From Clostridiales bacterium UBA1316 (GTDB taxonomy: Bacteria > Bacillota > Clostridia > Oscillospirales > Oscillospiraceae): DNA of 19,851 bases. Position 1 is the stretch's first letter. Each line of letters starts with the position of its first letter. The translations under genes were made by a program, and so were the position numbers. The notes below the pieces were generated by a model. It was given only the letters and a program-made list of their open reading frames with translations, was not told the DNA's origin and did no database searches. Location of the stretch: positions 13,869 to 33,719 of the forward strand of contig DBTM01000014.1 of NCBI GenBank assembly GCA_002307055.1, in the 5' to 3' direction. This document shows positions 7,074 to 13,059 of the stretch, one piece after another.

Positions 7074-7102
7074 TTGACAATTATCGATGCGGCGGGTACA
7101 AT
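7074..7102 (+). promoter_or_regulatory. Consensus sigmaA promoter of the ROK regulator
   Basis: TTGACA (7074-7079) and TACAAT (7097-7102) with a 17-base spacer; transcription should start near 7109. The -35 box is inside a small palindrome AATTG-A-CAATT (7072-7082). A TGTTT/AAACA dyad with a 7-base gap (7040-7056) lies just upstream and resembles XylR-like half-sites, so the regulator may control itself. The rest of the 391-bp region 6759-7149 is A+T-rich and shows no gene. Confidence 0.75.
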
Positions 7103-7149
7103 AGAGAAAATTTCGTAAAGCTCTTTTACAAAAGTACGAGGTATAACTC

Positions 7150-8283
7150 ATGACTATGTTGGCTGAAACCATCACTGAACGCCGCAGGCAGACACGCAAC
7201 AGTATCTATCAATATATGTTTTTTTCAGACACGCCGCATTCCAAGCAGGAAATTGCCGCTGATTTATCGCTCAGCCTGCCGACAGTGCATCAAAACCTCA
7301 CTGAGCTCATTGAAGCCGGCTTGGTACGGCGGGACGGAACGCAGCAATCCACCGGCGGCCGCCGTGCGATGCGCCTGACAATTGCGGAAAATGCGCATTT
7401 TGCGGTTGGTATATCCGTCACTGAGGACAGTCTGCGCTTTTTGGCAGCGAATCTGCGGATGCATGAAATTGCCTATAAAAAGACTTCACGGCTGGCAATT
7501 AACGAGATTGATGATGTCGGCAGTTTATTGGCTGATGAGCTGGAGATTTTTTTAGATGAATATGGCCTGAATAGAAGCAAGCTGCTCGGAGTCGGCATCG
7601 CCGTGCCCGCAGTTTTCGACGCCGAGAGCCAGGAGATTGCCCTGGCGCCGACTCTGCGCTTAAAAGATATCAATCTCCATCATATCACGCGGCATCTGCA
7701 TTACCCTAGCTATGTTTCAAATGATGCCACAAGCGGCGGTTACGCCGAATGGTTTACGCAGCCGGCGCAGAAAAACATGGCTTATCTCTCATTGGAAAAC
7801 GGCGTCGGCGGCGCTGTTCATCTGAATGGCGCCCCCTACGAAGGGGACAACCGGCGCAGCGGAGAATTTGGGCATATGTGTGTCGAGCCCAACGGTTTGC
7901 CCTGTAAATGCGGCAAGCGCGGCTGTCTTGAAGCCTATTGCTCCGCGGCGCGTATCAGCGATGATTTGGGAATCACCTTAGAAGATTTTTTTGAGGGTGT
8001 CGCGCTGCACAATCGGACTTATGAGGAATTATGGCGGGATGTTTTATCTCACCTCGCCATAGGCATCAATAATATCCGCATGGCGCTGGACTGCAATGTG
8101 GTTCTCGGCGGTTTCCTGACACAGTTCATAGAACCATATTTATCTGAACTCCGCCAGCTTGCAGCGTCCCTTAACACCTTTGAATCTAACAGCAATTATA
8201 TTAAGCTGTGCCGTTACCCCAAACGTGCGAGCACCTTGGGTGTGGCGCTGTACTTTATCAAGGAGTTTATGGAGAATATTTAA
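7150..8283 (+). CDS. ROK-family transcriptional repressor, XylR-like
   Basis: 377 aa. The N-terminal winged helix-turn-helix (about 14-70) includes SKQEIAADLSLSLPTVHQNL and ends in GLVRR, then the wing STGGRRA. The ROK domain (about 80-370) follows. It contains the sugar-binding EFGHM and the Cys cluster CKCGKRGCLEAYC that binds structural zinc in this family. The loop ENGVGGAV replaces the ATP-loop GTGIGxGI of true ROK sugar kinases, as is usual for repressors, so kinase activity is unlikely. The ATG at 7150 has GAGG 8 bases upstream; MTML at 7156 is less well spaced. It is divergent from the chvE operon, has its own promoter, and is followed by a strong terminator. The inducer is probably xylose or a related sugar, inferred from the xylulokinase in the opposite operon. 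Confidence 0.9.
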   Translation: MTMLAETITERRRQTRNSIYQYMFFSDTPHSKQEIAADLSLSLPTVHQNLTELIEAGLVRRDGTQQSTGGRRAMRLTIAENAHFAVGISVTEDSLRFLAANLRMHEIAYKKTSRLAINEIDDVGSLLADELEIFLDEYGLNRSKLLGVGIAVPAVFDAESQEIALAPTLRLKDINLHHITRHLHYPSYVSNDATSGGYAEWFTQPAQKNMAYLSLENGVGGAVHLNGAPYEGDNRRSGEFGHMCVEPNGLPCKCGKRGCLEAYCSAARISDDLGITLEDFFEGVALHNRTYEELWRDVLSHLAIGINNIRMALDCNVVLGGFLTQFIEPYLSELRQLAASLNTFESNSNYIKLCRYPKRASTLGVALYFIKEFMENI

Positions 8284-8318
8284 CGTAAAATTTCTTATTT
8301 GAAGCATGCCCTGCGACG

Positions 8319-8376
8319 AAAAAGCTTCCGGAAACTGTGCTTATAACAGGCACAGCTTTCGGAAGCTCTTATTTTT
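8319..8376. terminator. Bidirectional terminator between ROK gene and gap
   Basis: AGCTTCCG...CTGTGC (8323-8340) pairs with GCACAG...CGGAAGCT (8350-8367) in an 18-position stem with one wobble and one mismatch and a 9-base loop. TTATTTTT follows on the plus strand and TTTTT on the minus strand. It would end both the ROK transcript and the convergent gap transcript. Confidence 0.88.
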
Positions 8377-8398
8377 ATGACATTAACCGGCAGCGGTA

Positions 8399-9421
8399 TT
8401 ACTTGGAGGTCAGACCGTTATCCACACAGTACATGTAATAAGCCAGGTCAACGACCTTCGTTGAATAACCGATTTCATTATCATACCAGGCGACAAGCTT
8501 TACAAAGGTGTCATTGAGGGCGACACTTGCTTTGGAATCGAAAATGCAGGTGTTCGTATCATCCAAAAAATCTGTCGATACGGACTCAAATTCGGTATAT
8601 TCGATAATCCCTTTAAACTCATTTTCAGAGGCGCGTTTAATTTCGGCACAGATTTCTTTCAGCGTCGCCGGTTTGCTCAGCTTCGCTGTTAAATCAACAA
8701 CGGAGACGTCAGATGTCGGAACCCTCATCGAAATGCCAGTGAGCTTGCCCTTGAGTTCAGGAATGACCAGACCCACTGCTTTGGCTGCGCCGGTCGTCGA
8801 GGGTATGATGTTATTGAGTATGGTGCGGCCGGCACGCCAGTCCTTGTTTGACGGGCCGTCGACCGTCTTCTGCGTCGCGGTTGTGGCGTGAACCGTCGTC
8901 ATGAGACCTTCGAGGATGCCGTACTTCTCATGGATAACCTTGGCAAGAGGAGCGAGGCAATTCGTCGTGCAGGAGGCATTTGAAACAATATTCATATCGG
9001 TCTTATATTCCTGATTGTTGACGCCCATCACAAACGTCGGTATATCCGTTGCCGGAGCTGAGATGATTACCTTTTTGGCTCCCGCGGTCAGATGCATCGA
9101 AGCGCTGTCTTTGTTCGTAAAGACGCCTGTTGATTCGACAACATAGTCGGCGCCGGCCTGAGCCCACGGAATTTTTGTGGGATCCTTTTCCGCAGTCACA
9201 AGAATTTTATGACCGTTGACGACGAGATGACCCTCTTGATTTTCCACCGTCCCGTTAAACCGGCCGTGCACGGAATCATACTTAAGCATGTATACCATAT
9301 AGTCCACATCGATAAACGGATCGTTAATGCAAACGAACTGTATATCCTTGCGTTCAATCCCCTGCTTCAGGACAAGTCTGCCGATTCTGCCGAAACCATT
9401 GATTCCAACTTTCATTGCCAT
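8399..9421 (-). CDS. gap: Glyceraldehyde-3-phosphate dehydrogenase
   Basis: 340 aa. Glycolytic enzyme that oxidises and phosphorylates glyceraldehyde 3-phosphate to 1,3-bisphosphoglycerate in the cytoplasm. The Rossmann start KVGINGFGRIGRL is visible. The acidic residue in CINDPF (Asp34) fits NAD preference. The catalytic Cys151 is in SNASCTTNCLAPL and the catalytic His in TTVHATTATQ. WYDNEIGYS is near the C-terminus. Length is normal. The frame opens at a TTG at 9442, but the ATG at 9421 is chosen: GGGGAG lies 9 bases upstream and the product starts MAMKVGINGFG. The gene stands alone between the terminator at 8319-8376 and the divergent GntR gene, with no pgk or tpi beside it, so it is probably monocistronic. 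Pentoses from the nearby locus would reach it through the pentose phosphate route. Confidence 0.97.
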   Translation of the reverse strand: MAMKVGINGFGRIGRLVLKQGIERKDIQFVCINDPFIDVDYMVYMLKYDSVHGRFNGTVENQEGHLVVNGHKILVTAEKDPTKIPWAQAGADYVVESTGVFTNKDSASMHLTAGAKKVIISAPATDIPTFVMGVNNQEYKTDMNIVSNASCTTNCLAPLAKVIHEKYGILEGLMTTVHATTATQKTVDGPSNKDWRAGRTILNNIIPSTTGAAKAVGLVIPELKGKLTGISMRVPTSDVSVVDLTAKLSKPATLKEICAEIKRASENEFKGIIEYTEFESVSTDFLDDTNTCIFDSKASVALNDTFVKLVAWYDNEIGYSTKVVDLAYYMYCVDNGLTSK

Positions 9422-9468
9422 TACATTTATCTCCCCAAACAACCTTATTCATAGGATTTTCAAAACAT

Positions 9469-9474
9469 ATTATA
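9469..9474 (-). promoter_or_regulatory. Probable -10 box of the gap promoter
   Basis: A perfect TATAAT on the minus strand, 48 bases upstream of the gap ATG, in very A+T-rich sequence. I see no good -35 at 16-18 bases, so an activator or an upstream A+T element may help. The call rests mainly on the -10 match and position. Confidence 0.45.
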
Positions 9475-9572
9475 CGTCTTCTATACAACTATATTACAGA
9501 TTATGCTGTTTGTAAATATATTAATTCAGAAAAAATTCACGATTACGGCATGTCGGACGGTATGGCAACGGA

Positions 9573-9600
9573 TTGCTATTTCCTGAATTTGTGTTATAAT
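9573..9600 (+). promoter_or_regulatory. Extended -10 promoter of the GntR gene
   Basis: TGTTATAAT (9592-9600) is a perfect extended -10. TTGCTA (9573-9578) is a fair -35 with a 16-base spacer. The start point near 9607 leaves a leader of about 25 bases with GAGGAG 7 bases before the ATG. Confidence 0.65.
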
Positions 9601-9630
9601 TATTGAATCCGATTTGTGAGGAGATTAACA

Positions 9631-10419
9631 ATGAGTGCAAGTCCGATTTTCGAAGCAAATCTTTTGTTTGACAGCAATGTACCGCTATATTATCAGCTGG
9701 CCAGCATCATCAAACGTTATGTGTCTGCCGGGATTCTGGCTCCGGGTGATCTGCTGCCTTCCGAAGCGGAGCTCTGCAAGAACCTCGCGATCAGCCGGTC
9801 AACCGTCAGGCAGGCGATCGGTGCGCTGGAGGAGGAAGGACTTGTATCACGGCGGCAGGGCCGCGGGACTTTCGTGGCGGAGCCTAAAATGCGCCGCCGG
9901 AATGAAAATGTCTATTCCTTTACGAGCGAGATCACGGCTTTGGGACTGACACCATCCTCAACGCTGATTGAATTCGATATAATAACGCCGTCCCAAGACA
10001 TCATGAAAATGTTTTCCATGAACACCAACGACGTATTGTTCTACCGTTTTACAAGAATAAGAAGGGTTGACGGCGAGCCGCTGATGCTGGAAACCTCCTT
10101 TTATCCCCAGATCATCTACCCGAATTTAACCCGGGAGCTCGCCGAAACGCATTCCATCTACTCGCTTTTATATGAAATCGGTATCGTACCGGCTTCGGCT
10201 GTTGATTCCTACGAAGCCGTGAAGCTGACGCTTGAGGAAGCGCAGCTGCTCGGCTGCAAGAGCGGCAGCGCCGGTTTCTTCCACCAGAGACAGACAATGG
10301 CCGAAAACGGAGAAATTTTCGAATTTACGCAGTCCCTCATCCGCGGCGACAGGACAAAGCTCGAGGTCGCCCTGCACAAGAATGGCGTGGTTTTCTCCCG
10401 AACCGTCAGCAAAACATAG
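9631..10419 (+). CDS. GntR-family regulator with UTRA effector domain (HutC type)
   Basis: 262 aa. The N-terminal winged helix-turn-helix (about 18-80) runs from VPLYYQLASIIKRYV through LPSEAELCKNLAISRSTVRQ to the wing GRGTFVAEPK, the standard GntR pattern. The rest (about 90-255) matches a UTRA ligand domain: YSFTSEITALGLTPSS, FTRIRRVDGEPLMLETSFYP and LIRGDRTKLEV. UTRA domains usually sense sugar phosphates or similar small metabolites; the ligand cannot be read here. The ATG at 9631 is preferred over the GTG at 9616 because GAGGAG is 7 bases upstream. It is divergent from gap with 209 bases between the two starts, and convergent with def with only 8 bases between the stops and no obvious terminator. 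Control of gap or of itself is possible, but nothing shows it. Confidence 0.9.
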   Translation: MSASPIFEANLLFDSNVPLYYQLASIIKRYVSAGILAPGDLLPSEAELCKNLAISRSTVRQAIGALEEEGLVSRRQGRGTFVAEPKMRRRNENVYSFTSEITALGLTPSSTLIEFDIITPSQDIMKMFSMNTNDVLFYRFTRIRRVDGEPLMLETSFYPQIIYPNLTRELAETHSIYSLLYEIGIVPASAVDSYEAVKLTLEEAQLLGCKSGSAGFFHQRQTMAENGEIFEFTQSLIRGDRTKLEVALHKNGVVFSRTVSKT

Positions 10420-10427
10420 CCGTCAAA

Positions 10428-10889
10428 TCACCTTCTGTAGGTGACGACTTGAAAAGCTTTATCGATGAGTAGGATACCGTCAAGGTGATCAATTTCATGT
10501 GCAAGAGCCGCCGCGAGGCGGTTTTTTGCTTTTATCTCGACCGGCTTTCCGTTTTGTCCGAGTGCCTGAATCAAAACAAATTCAGGCCGCCTGACCTTAC
10601 CATAAACACCCGGCAGGCTCAGGCAGCCCTCCGGGGATATTTGTTCTCCGGCAGCTTTCACAATCACCGGATTAACCAGCTTAATAATGCTCATGTCGCT
10701 TTTTATGACGACGAGCCGGAGCGAGACGCCCACCTGAGGCGCCGCCAGGCCATCTCCGCCGGCATTCAAAAGTGTTTCAGACATATCCTCAAGCAGCGCT
10801 GATATTTTTACATCGATTTTATTGACATCCCCGGCTTTTTTTCTCAATACCTCACTTGCCTGATTCTTTATTATTTCCCGCAATGCCAT
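10428..10889 (-). CDS. def: Peptide deformylase
   Basis: 153 aa. Removes the N-formyl group from the first Met of new proteins, using a metal ion (usually Fe2+). All three family motifs are present: GDGLAAPQVG (motif 1, about 45-55), EGCLSLPG with the metal-ligand Cys (motif 2), and AHEIDHLDG with HExxH (motif 3). The length is typical for clostridial type I forms. The ATG at 10889 has AGAGGG 7 bases upstream. It stands alone here, without fmt or priA, which often accompany it elsewhere. Its 3' end meets the GntR gene head-on. Confidence 0.95.
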   Translation of the reverse strand: MALREIIKNQASEVLRKKAGDVNKIDVKISALLEDMSETLLNAGGDGLAAPQVGVSLRLVVIKSDMSIIKLVNPVIVKAAGEQISPEGCLSLPGVYGKVRRPEFVLIQALGQNGKPVEIKAKNRLAAALAHEIDHLDGILLIDKAFQVVTYRR

Positions 10890-10977
10890 ATACGAACCCT
10901 CTGCCGAGACTGATTTTAGGGGTAAGCACCCACCCTATTCTATGTGCGATACCCATATCAGTTCATTATAAGGCTCG

Positions 10978-11010
10978 AAAAAAAGACAATCCTTTCGGAC
11001 TGTCTTTTTG
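10978..11010 (-). terminator. Rho-independent terminator, minus strand
   Basis: On the minus strand AAAAAGACAGTCC and GGATTGTCTTTTT pair around a GAAA-type loop with a G-T wobble, and the T-run reaches seven. On the plus strand the same position is an A-C mismatch, so the minus strand is the intended direction. It would end the transcript coming through the zinc-ribbon and nitrilase-fragment region. The rest of 10890-11068 shows no gene. Confidence 0.78.
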
Positions 11011-11068
11011 CATGCATCAGTAATTATTTTTTTATGAAGCAGGCACAGAAGGTATTGTGTTGGCGCAG

Positions 11069-11091
11069 CACAAAAGAACCGTCCCCCTGTG
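11069..11091 (-). repeat. REP-like palindromic element
   Basis: The minus strand reads CACAGGGGGACGGTTCTTTT followed by GTG, with terminal CACA/TGTG able to pair. From memory, GGGGACGGTTCTTTTGTG-type sequences are dispersed repeats in Clostridia and other Firmicutes, often found beside REP-associated tyrosine transposases. Here it follows the TAA of the nitrilase fragment directly. Only one copy is in the window, so the repeat status rests on recall. Confidence 0.5.
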
Positions 11092-11611
11092 TTATATCGT
11101 AATCTCCATGATTCCTTCATGGTTTCCCAAAGCTACGACAGTTGAGCCACAGACATAACAGCTGTGACCATAATTCTTATCGCTTGTTAAGCTGGCTGTT
11201 ATGATAGGGATGTTTCTTTCCTTTGATATACTAACTAAATCAGCCAATCTGTTTTTAAAATTTCCAAGTGTGAAATGATATATGAACAACATAATATCTG
11301 CGCCGCTGGTCGATATTTTATCTAATCCCACAAAATCGGAGCAAATGACTATTATCATCTTCGTCCCGTTAAGCTGAACAATTGAAATACCATTTCCGGC
11401 ACATATTCCAGCATTTGTTTCTGCCTTATCTGGAATAGTCTTTATCTGTATTATTTCATCACCGGGCAAAAGAGTACAGGCATTATAAATTAGTTTATCT
11501 TTTAGTATTAGGCTATTTATTAAGAGTTTTTTATTTTCTGGAACAAACAACGCTTGCTTAGCCAGTTCACTTTCAATAGCCCATTCTTGTATATTTGCAT
11601 AGCATACACTT
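11092..11611 (-). pseudogene. 3' fragment of a nitrilase-superfamily (carbon-nitrogen hydrolase) gene
   Basis: The frame is open from 11871 to 11092, but its part above 11612 lies opposite the reading frame of the zinc-ribbon gene and looks non-coding in this frame. The part below reads as the C-terminal two-thirds of a nitrilase domain: GISIVQLNGTKMIIVICSDF with the candidate catalytic Cys, STSGADIML, ISKERNIPIITASLTSD, then CGSTVVALGNHEGIM. No ATG with a ribosome site precedes this part, and the N-terminal Glu region of a nitrilase is missing. The segment is much more A+T-rich (about 33-45% G+C in sampled 60-base lines) than the zinc-ribbon gene beside it (about 60%). I read it as a truncated, horizontally derived remnant joined directly behind the zinc-ribbon stop. 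Translation of a short active fragment is not excluded. Confidence 0.6.
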
Positions 11612-11935
11612 TTATCTGTTTTTCGTGAAGCAGTCACTGCAATAAACGGGTCTGTCGCCTCTGGGCTTGAAGGGGACTTGCGTCTGCTTCCCGCAGGAGG
11701 CGCAGGTTGCGGGGAACATTTCTCTGTCGGAGGTTCTGCCGCCGCCATATGACGCGCCTGCTCCCGCAGTCCGTCCGCTCGGCTGACTGAGGCTGTTTTT
11801 CCGCGCTGTGCGGCAGTCCTTGCAGCGTGTCGGTTCAGCATAACCCTTTTCCGCGTAAAAGTTCTGTTCATCGGACCGGAACACGAAGTTCCGCCCGCAG
11901 TCTTTGCATATGATGGTTGTATCCTTGATGGTCAT
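11612..11935 (-). CDS. Double zinc-ribbon protein, unknown function
   Basis: 107 aa. Four CxxC pairs are visible: Cys10/13 (CKDC), Cys38/41 (CKDC), Cys78/81 (CASC) and Cys99/102 (CSDC). They should form two zinc ribbons (about 7-45 and 75-105) joined by a Gly/Ser/Arg linker. The N-terminal ribbon IICKDCGRNFVF and the tail RPVYCSDCFTKNR fit small zinc-ribbon proteins common in Clostridia, whose role is unknown; nucleic-acid binding is only a guess. The ATG at 11935 has GGGG 8 bases upstream and overlaps the TGA of the deoD stub (ATGA). A 259-codon frame on the same strand overlaps it in another phase. The Cys pattern shows that this frame is the real one. Confidence 0.75.
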   Translation of the reverse strand: MTIKDTTIICKDCGRNFVFRSDEQNFYAEKGYAEPTRCKDCRTARKNSLSQPSGRTAGAGASYGGGRTSDREMFPATCASCGKQTQVPFKPRGDRPVYCSDCFTKNR

Positions 11936-12066
11936 ATGGAATACCCCGCTTTCATTGCTTTATTGTTCAATTCCGAGCGCAGCGGATCGCCGGGCATCAG
12001 AACCGTTTTCGCGAAATTCACAGGTGATGGTTTTGATATGCGGTTCGGATAAGGTTTTTCCGGCAT
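11932..12066 (-). pseudogene. Stub of purine-nucleoside phosphorylase gene deoD
   Basis: From the ATG at 12066, with GGGAGGG 6 bases upstream, a 44-codon frame reads MPEKPYPNRI then VNFAKTVLMPGDPLR. The latter is the N-terminal signature of DeoD-type purine nucleoside phosphorylases (usually about 235 aa). After PGDPLRSE the similarity stops; the frame runs on for about 12 codons and ends in an ATGA overlap with the zinc-ribbon start. I infer an internal deletion that fused the deoD start region to the upstream region of the zinc-ribbon gene, leaving promoter and ribosome site intact. The peptide may now act as a translated leader for the zinc-ribbon gene. Confidence 0.55.
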
Positions 12067-12105
12067 GACGAACCCTCCCAAATGCATCGTTTTATTCATG
12101 TTCGG

Positions 12106-12114
12106 ATTATATCA
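12106..12114 (-). promoter_or_regulatory. Extended -10 promoter driving the deoD stub and zinc-ribbon gene
   Basis: The minus strand reads TGATATAAT, a perfect extended -10, 39 bases before the stub ATG. No good -35 is seen at the right distance. It is the only clear minus-strand promoter upstream of the zinc-ribbon gene. Confidence 0.55.
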
Positions 12115-12164
12115 GCATATCATAGTATTTTCTACAAAATATTTGAGCGGTGACCGATTTTTGC

Positions 12165-12193
12165 TTTCCAATTTTTATGGCATGTGGTATAAT
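12165..12193 (+). promoter_or_regulatory. Promoter of the split-barrel flavoprotein gene
   Basis: TATAAT at 12188-12193 is preceded by TGG, giving an extended -10. TTTCCA at 12165-12170 is a weak -35 with a 17-base spacer. Transcription should start near 12200, about 65 bases before the ATG. It is divergent from the promoter at 12106-12114. Confidence 0.6.
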
Positions 12194-12264
12194 CAGCGCA
12201 TGTAAAACATACGTGCGGCAATTAAAATTTTGTTATGCACATGAATTATGAAAGGATGTTACAC

Positions 12265-12645
12265 ATGAATAAAGCGACCGAACTCCTGCAGGAAGCAAAG
12301 ACCTTCTTCATCGCCACCGTCGAAGGTGACCAGCCCCGCGTCCGTCCTTTTGGCGCAGTCGCCGAAATTGATGGCAAAACGTATCTCAGTATGAACAACA
12401 CGAAGGATGTTTATAAGCAGCTCATAGCCAATCCTAAAACCGAGATTTGCGCAATGATCGGCGGGAAATGGTTCCGCATGCACGGCACACTCGTCCGTGA
12501 CAACAGGAATGAAGCCAGAGCCGAATTTCTGAAGCAATGCCCGCTCCCGATGTATACAGCCGATGACGGCAAATTTGAAATCTTCTACTTCTCCGAGGTC
12601 TCCGGCGCAGTTGAGTCCTTCGGCGGACCAAAAGAAGCATTCTAG
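12265..12645 (+). CDS. Pyridoxamine 5'-phosphate oxidase-like FMN-binding split-barrel protein
   Basis: 126 aa, a single-domain member of the PPOX-like flavoprotein group. It opens MNKATELLQEAKTFFIATVE. The segment DQPRVRPFGAVAEIDGKTYL follows, with the VRPFG phosphate-binding area of FMN sites in the family, then TKDVYKQLIANPKTEICAM and a C-terminal FGGPKEAF. Relatives bind flavin and reduce small molecules; the substrate is unknown and it is probably not the vitamin B6 enzyme itself. The frame begins at an ATG at 12235, but the ATG at 12265 is chosen because AAAGGA is 8 bases upstream and the protein then starts at the usual place. It is a single-gene unit with its own promoter and terminator. 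Confidence 0.87.
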   Translation: MNKATELLQEAKTFFIATVEGDQPRVRPFGAVAEIDGKTYLSMNNTKDVYKQLIANPKTEICAMIGGKWFRMHGTLVRDNRNEARAEFLKQCPLPMYTADDGKFEIFYFSEVSGAVESFGGPKEAF

Positions 12646-12665
12646 TCTCACCGCATAAAATTATA

Positions 12666-12716
12666 ACCGGACTGTTCATGCAATCCAGAGGATCGCTGCC
12701 AGTCCGGTTCGTTTTT
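12666..12716. terminator. Terminator between split-barrel gene and rpsU
   Basis: ACCGGACTG (12666-12674) pairs with CAGTCCGGT (12700-12708). An inner ATCC-AGA-GGAT stem helps fold the long loop, and TCGTTTTT follows on the plus strand. The T-run overlaps the rpsU stop codon from the other side. On the minus strand the stem starts 6 bases past the rpsU stop and is followed by ATAATTTTA, so it probably serves both genes, more strongly on the plus strand. Confidence 0.82.
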
Positions 12717-12903
12717 ATGAGAAAAACTTCTTGTTCTTATTCTTTCTTGCCGCCTCAGATTTTTTACGGCGCTTAACGCTTGGGCTCTGATAATACTCTT
12801 TTTTCCTAAGATCTGAGAGTACTCCGGCTTTTGCACAGTTGCGCTTAAATCTCTTTAAGGCACTGTCCAGGGATTCATTATCCTTGAGATGGACTTCCGA
12901 CAC
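12715..12903 (-). CDS. rpsU: 30S ribosomal protein S21
   Basis: 62 aa, very basic. It begins VSEVHLKDNESLDSALKRFK and continues NCAKAGVLSDLRKKEYYQSP, then a Lys/Arg-rich tail, as in bacterial S21, which sits near the 3' end of 16S rRNA and helps initiation. The frame is open to 13005, but the GTG at 12903 is chosen. GGAGGGAGGG lies 8 bases upstream, homology starts exactly there, and the consensus promoter and leader hairpin lie within the upstream part of the open frame. The gene has its own promoter although it follows leuS on the same strand by only 156 bases. Confidence 0.95.
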   Translation of the reverse strand: MSEVHLKDNESLDSALKRFKRNCAKAGVLSDLRKKEYYQSPSVKRRKKSEAARKNKNKKFFS

Positions 12904-12925
12904 TAAATTTTCCCTCCCTCCAAAT

Positions 12926-12943
12926 ACGTGCCCTACGGCACGT
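12926..12943 (-). promoter_or_regulatory. Leader hairpin just upstream of the rpsU ribosome site
   Basis: ACGTGCC and GGCACGT form a perfect 7-bp stem with a 4-base loop in the roughly 67-base rpsU leader, a few bases before the GGAGGGAGGG. There is no T-run after it, so it is not a terminator. It could tune translation, for instance by S21 feedback, or keep the ribosome site open. No named riboswitch or leader family is recognised. Confidence 0.55.
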
Positions 12944-12976
12944 TTTAAGGGCCATTCGTATGGCTTTAACATATTT

Positions 12977-13005
12977 ATTATAATTTGAACGCTCATAATT
13001 GTCAA
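12977..13005 (-). promoter_or_regulatory. Perfect consensus sigmaA promoter of rpsU
   Basis: Minus strand TTGACA (13005-13000), a 17-base spacer, and TATAAT (12982-12977): both hexamers match consensus exactly. Transcription should start near 12970. It is the strongest-looking promoter in the window, as expected for a ribosomal protein gene. Confidence 0.9.
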
Positions 13006-13059
13006 TCATTATTTATCTTGTATTCGCTTTTCCAATTTGGCAGGGGGCCTGAGCAGGGG

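Noticed and set aside
10420..10427. Terminator between convergent GntR gene and def
   Set aside because: Only 8 bases separate the stops and no stem with a T-run is visible on either strand nearby, so none is annotated.
11605..11625. Programmed frameshift fusing zinc ribbon to nitrilase at GAAAAAC
   Set aside because: The phase change needed is +1 (or -2), whereas an A-rich heptamer supports -1. The site is not a full X-XXY-YYZ heptamer, and the G+C break suggests joined remnants instead.
11092..11871. A single 259-aa protein joining the zinc-ribbon region and the nitrilase part
   Set aside because: The upper part of this frame overlaps the zinc-ribbon frame, which has four correctly spaced CxxC pairs. 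In this phase the upper part is a basic, low-information shadow.
12904..13005. Longer S21 with 34 extra N-terminal residues
   Set aside because: The extra region holds the -35/-10 boxes and leader hairpin and has no homology to S21. The GTG at 12903 has an ideal ribosome site.
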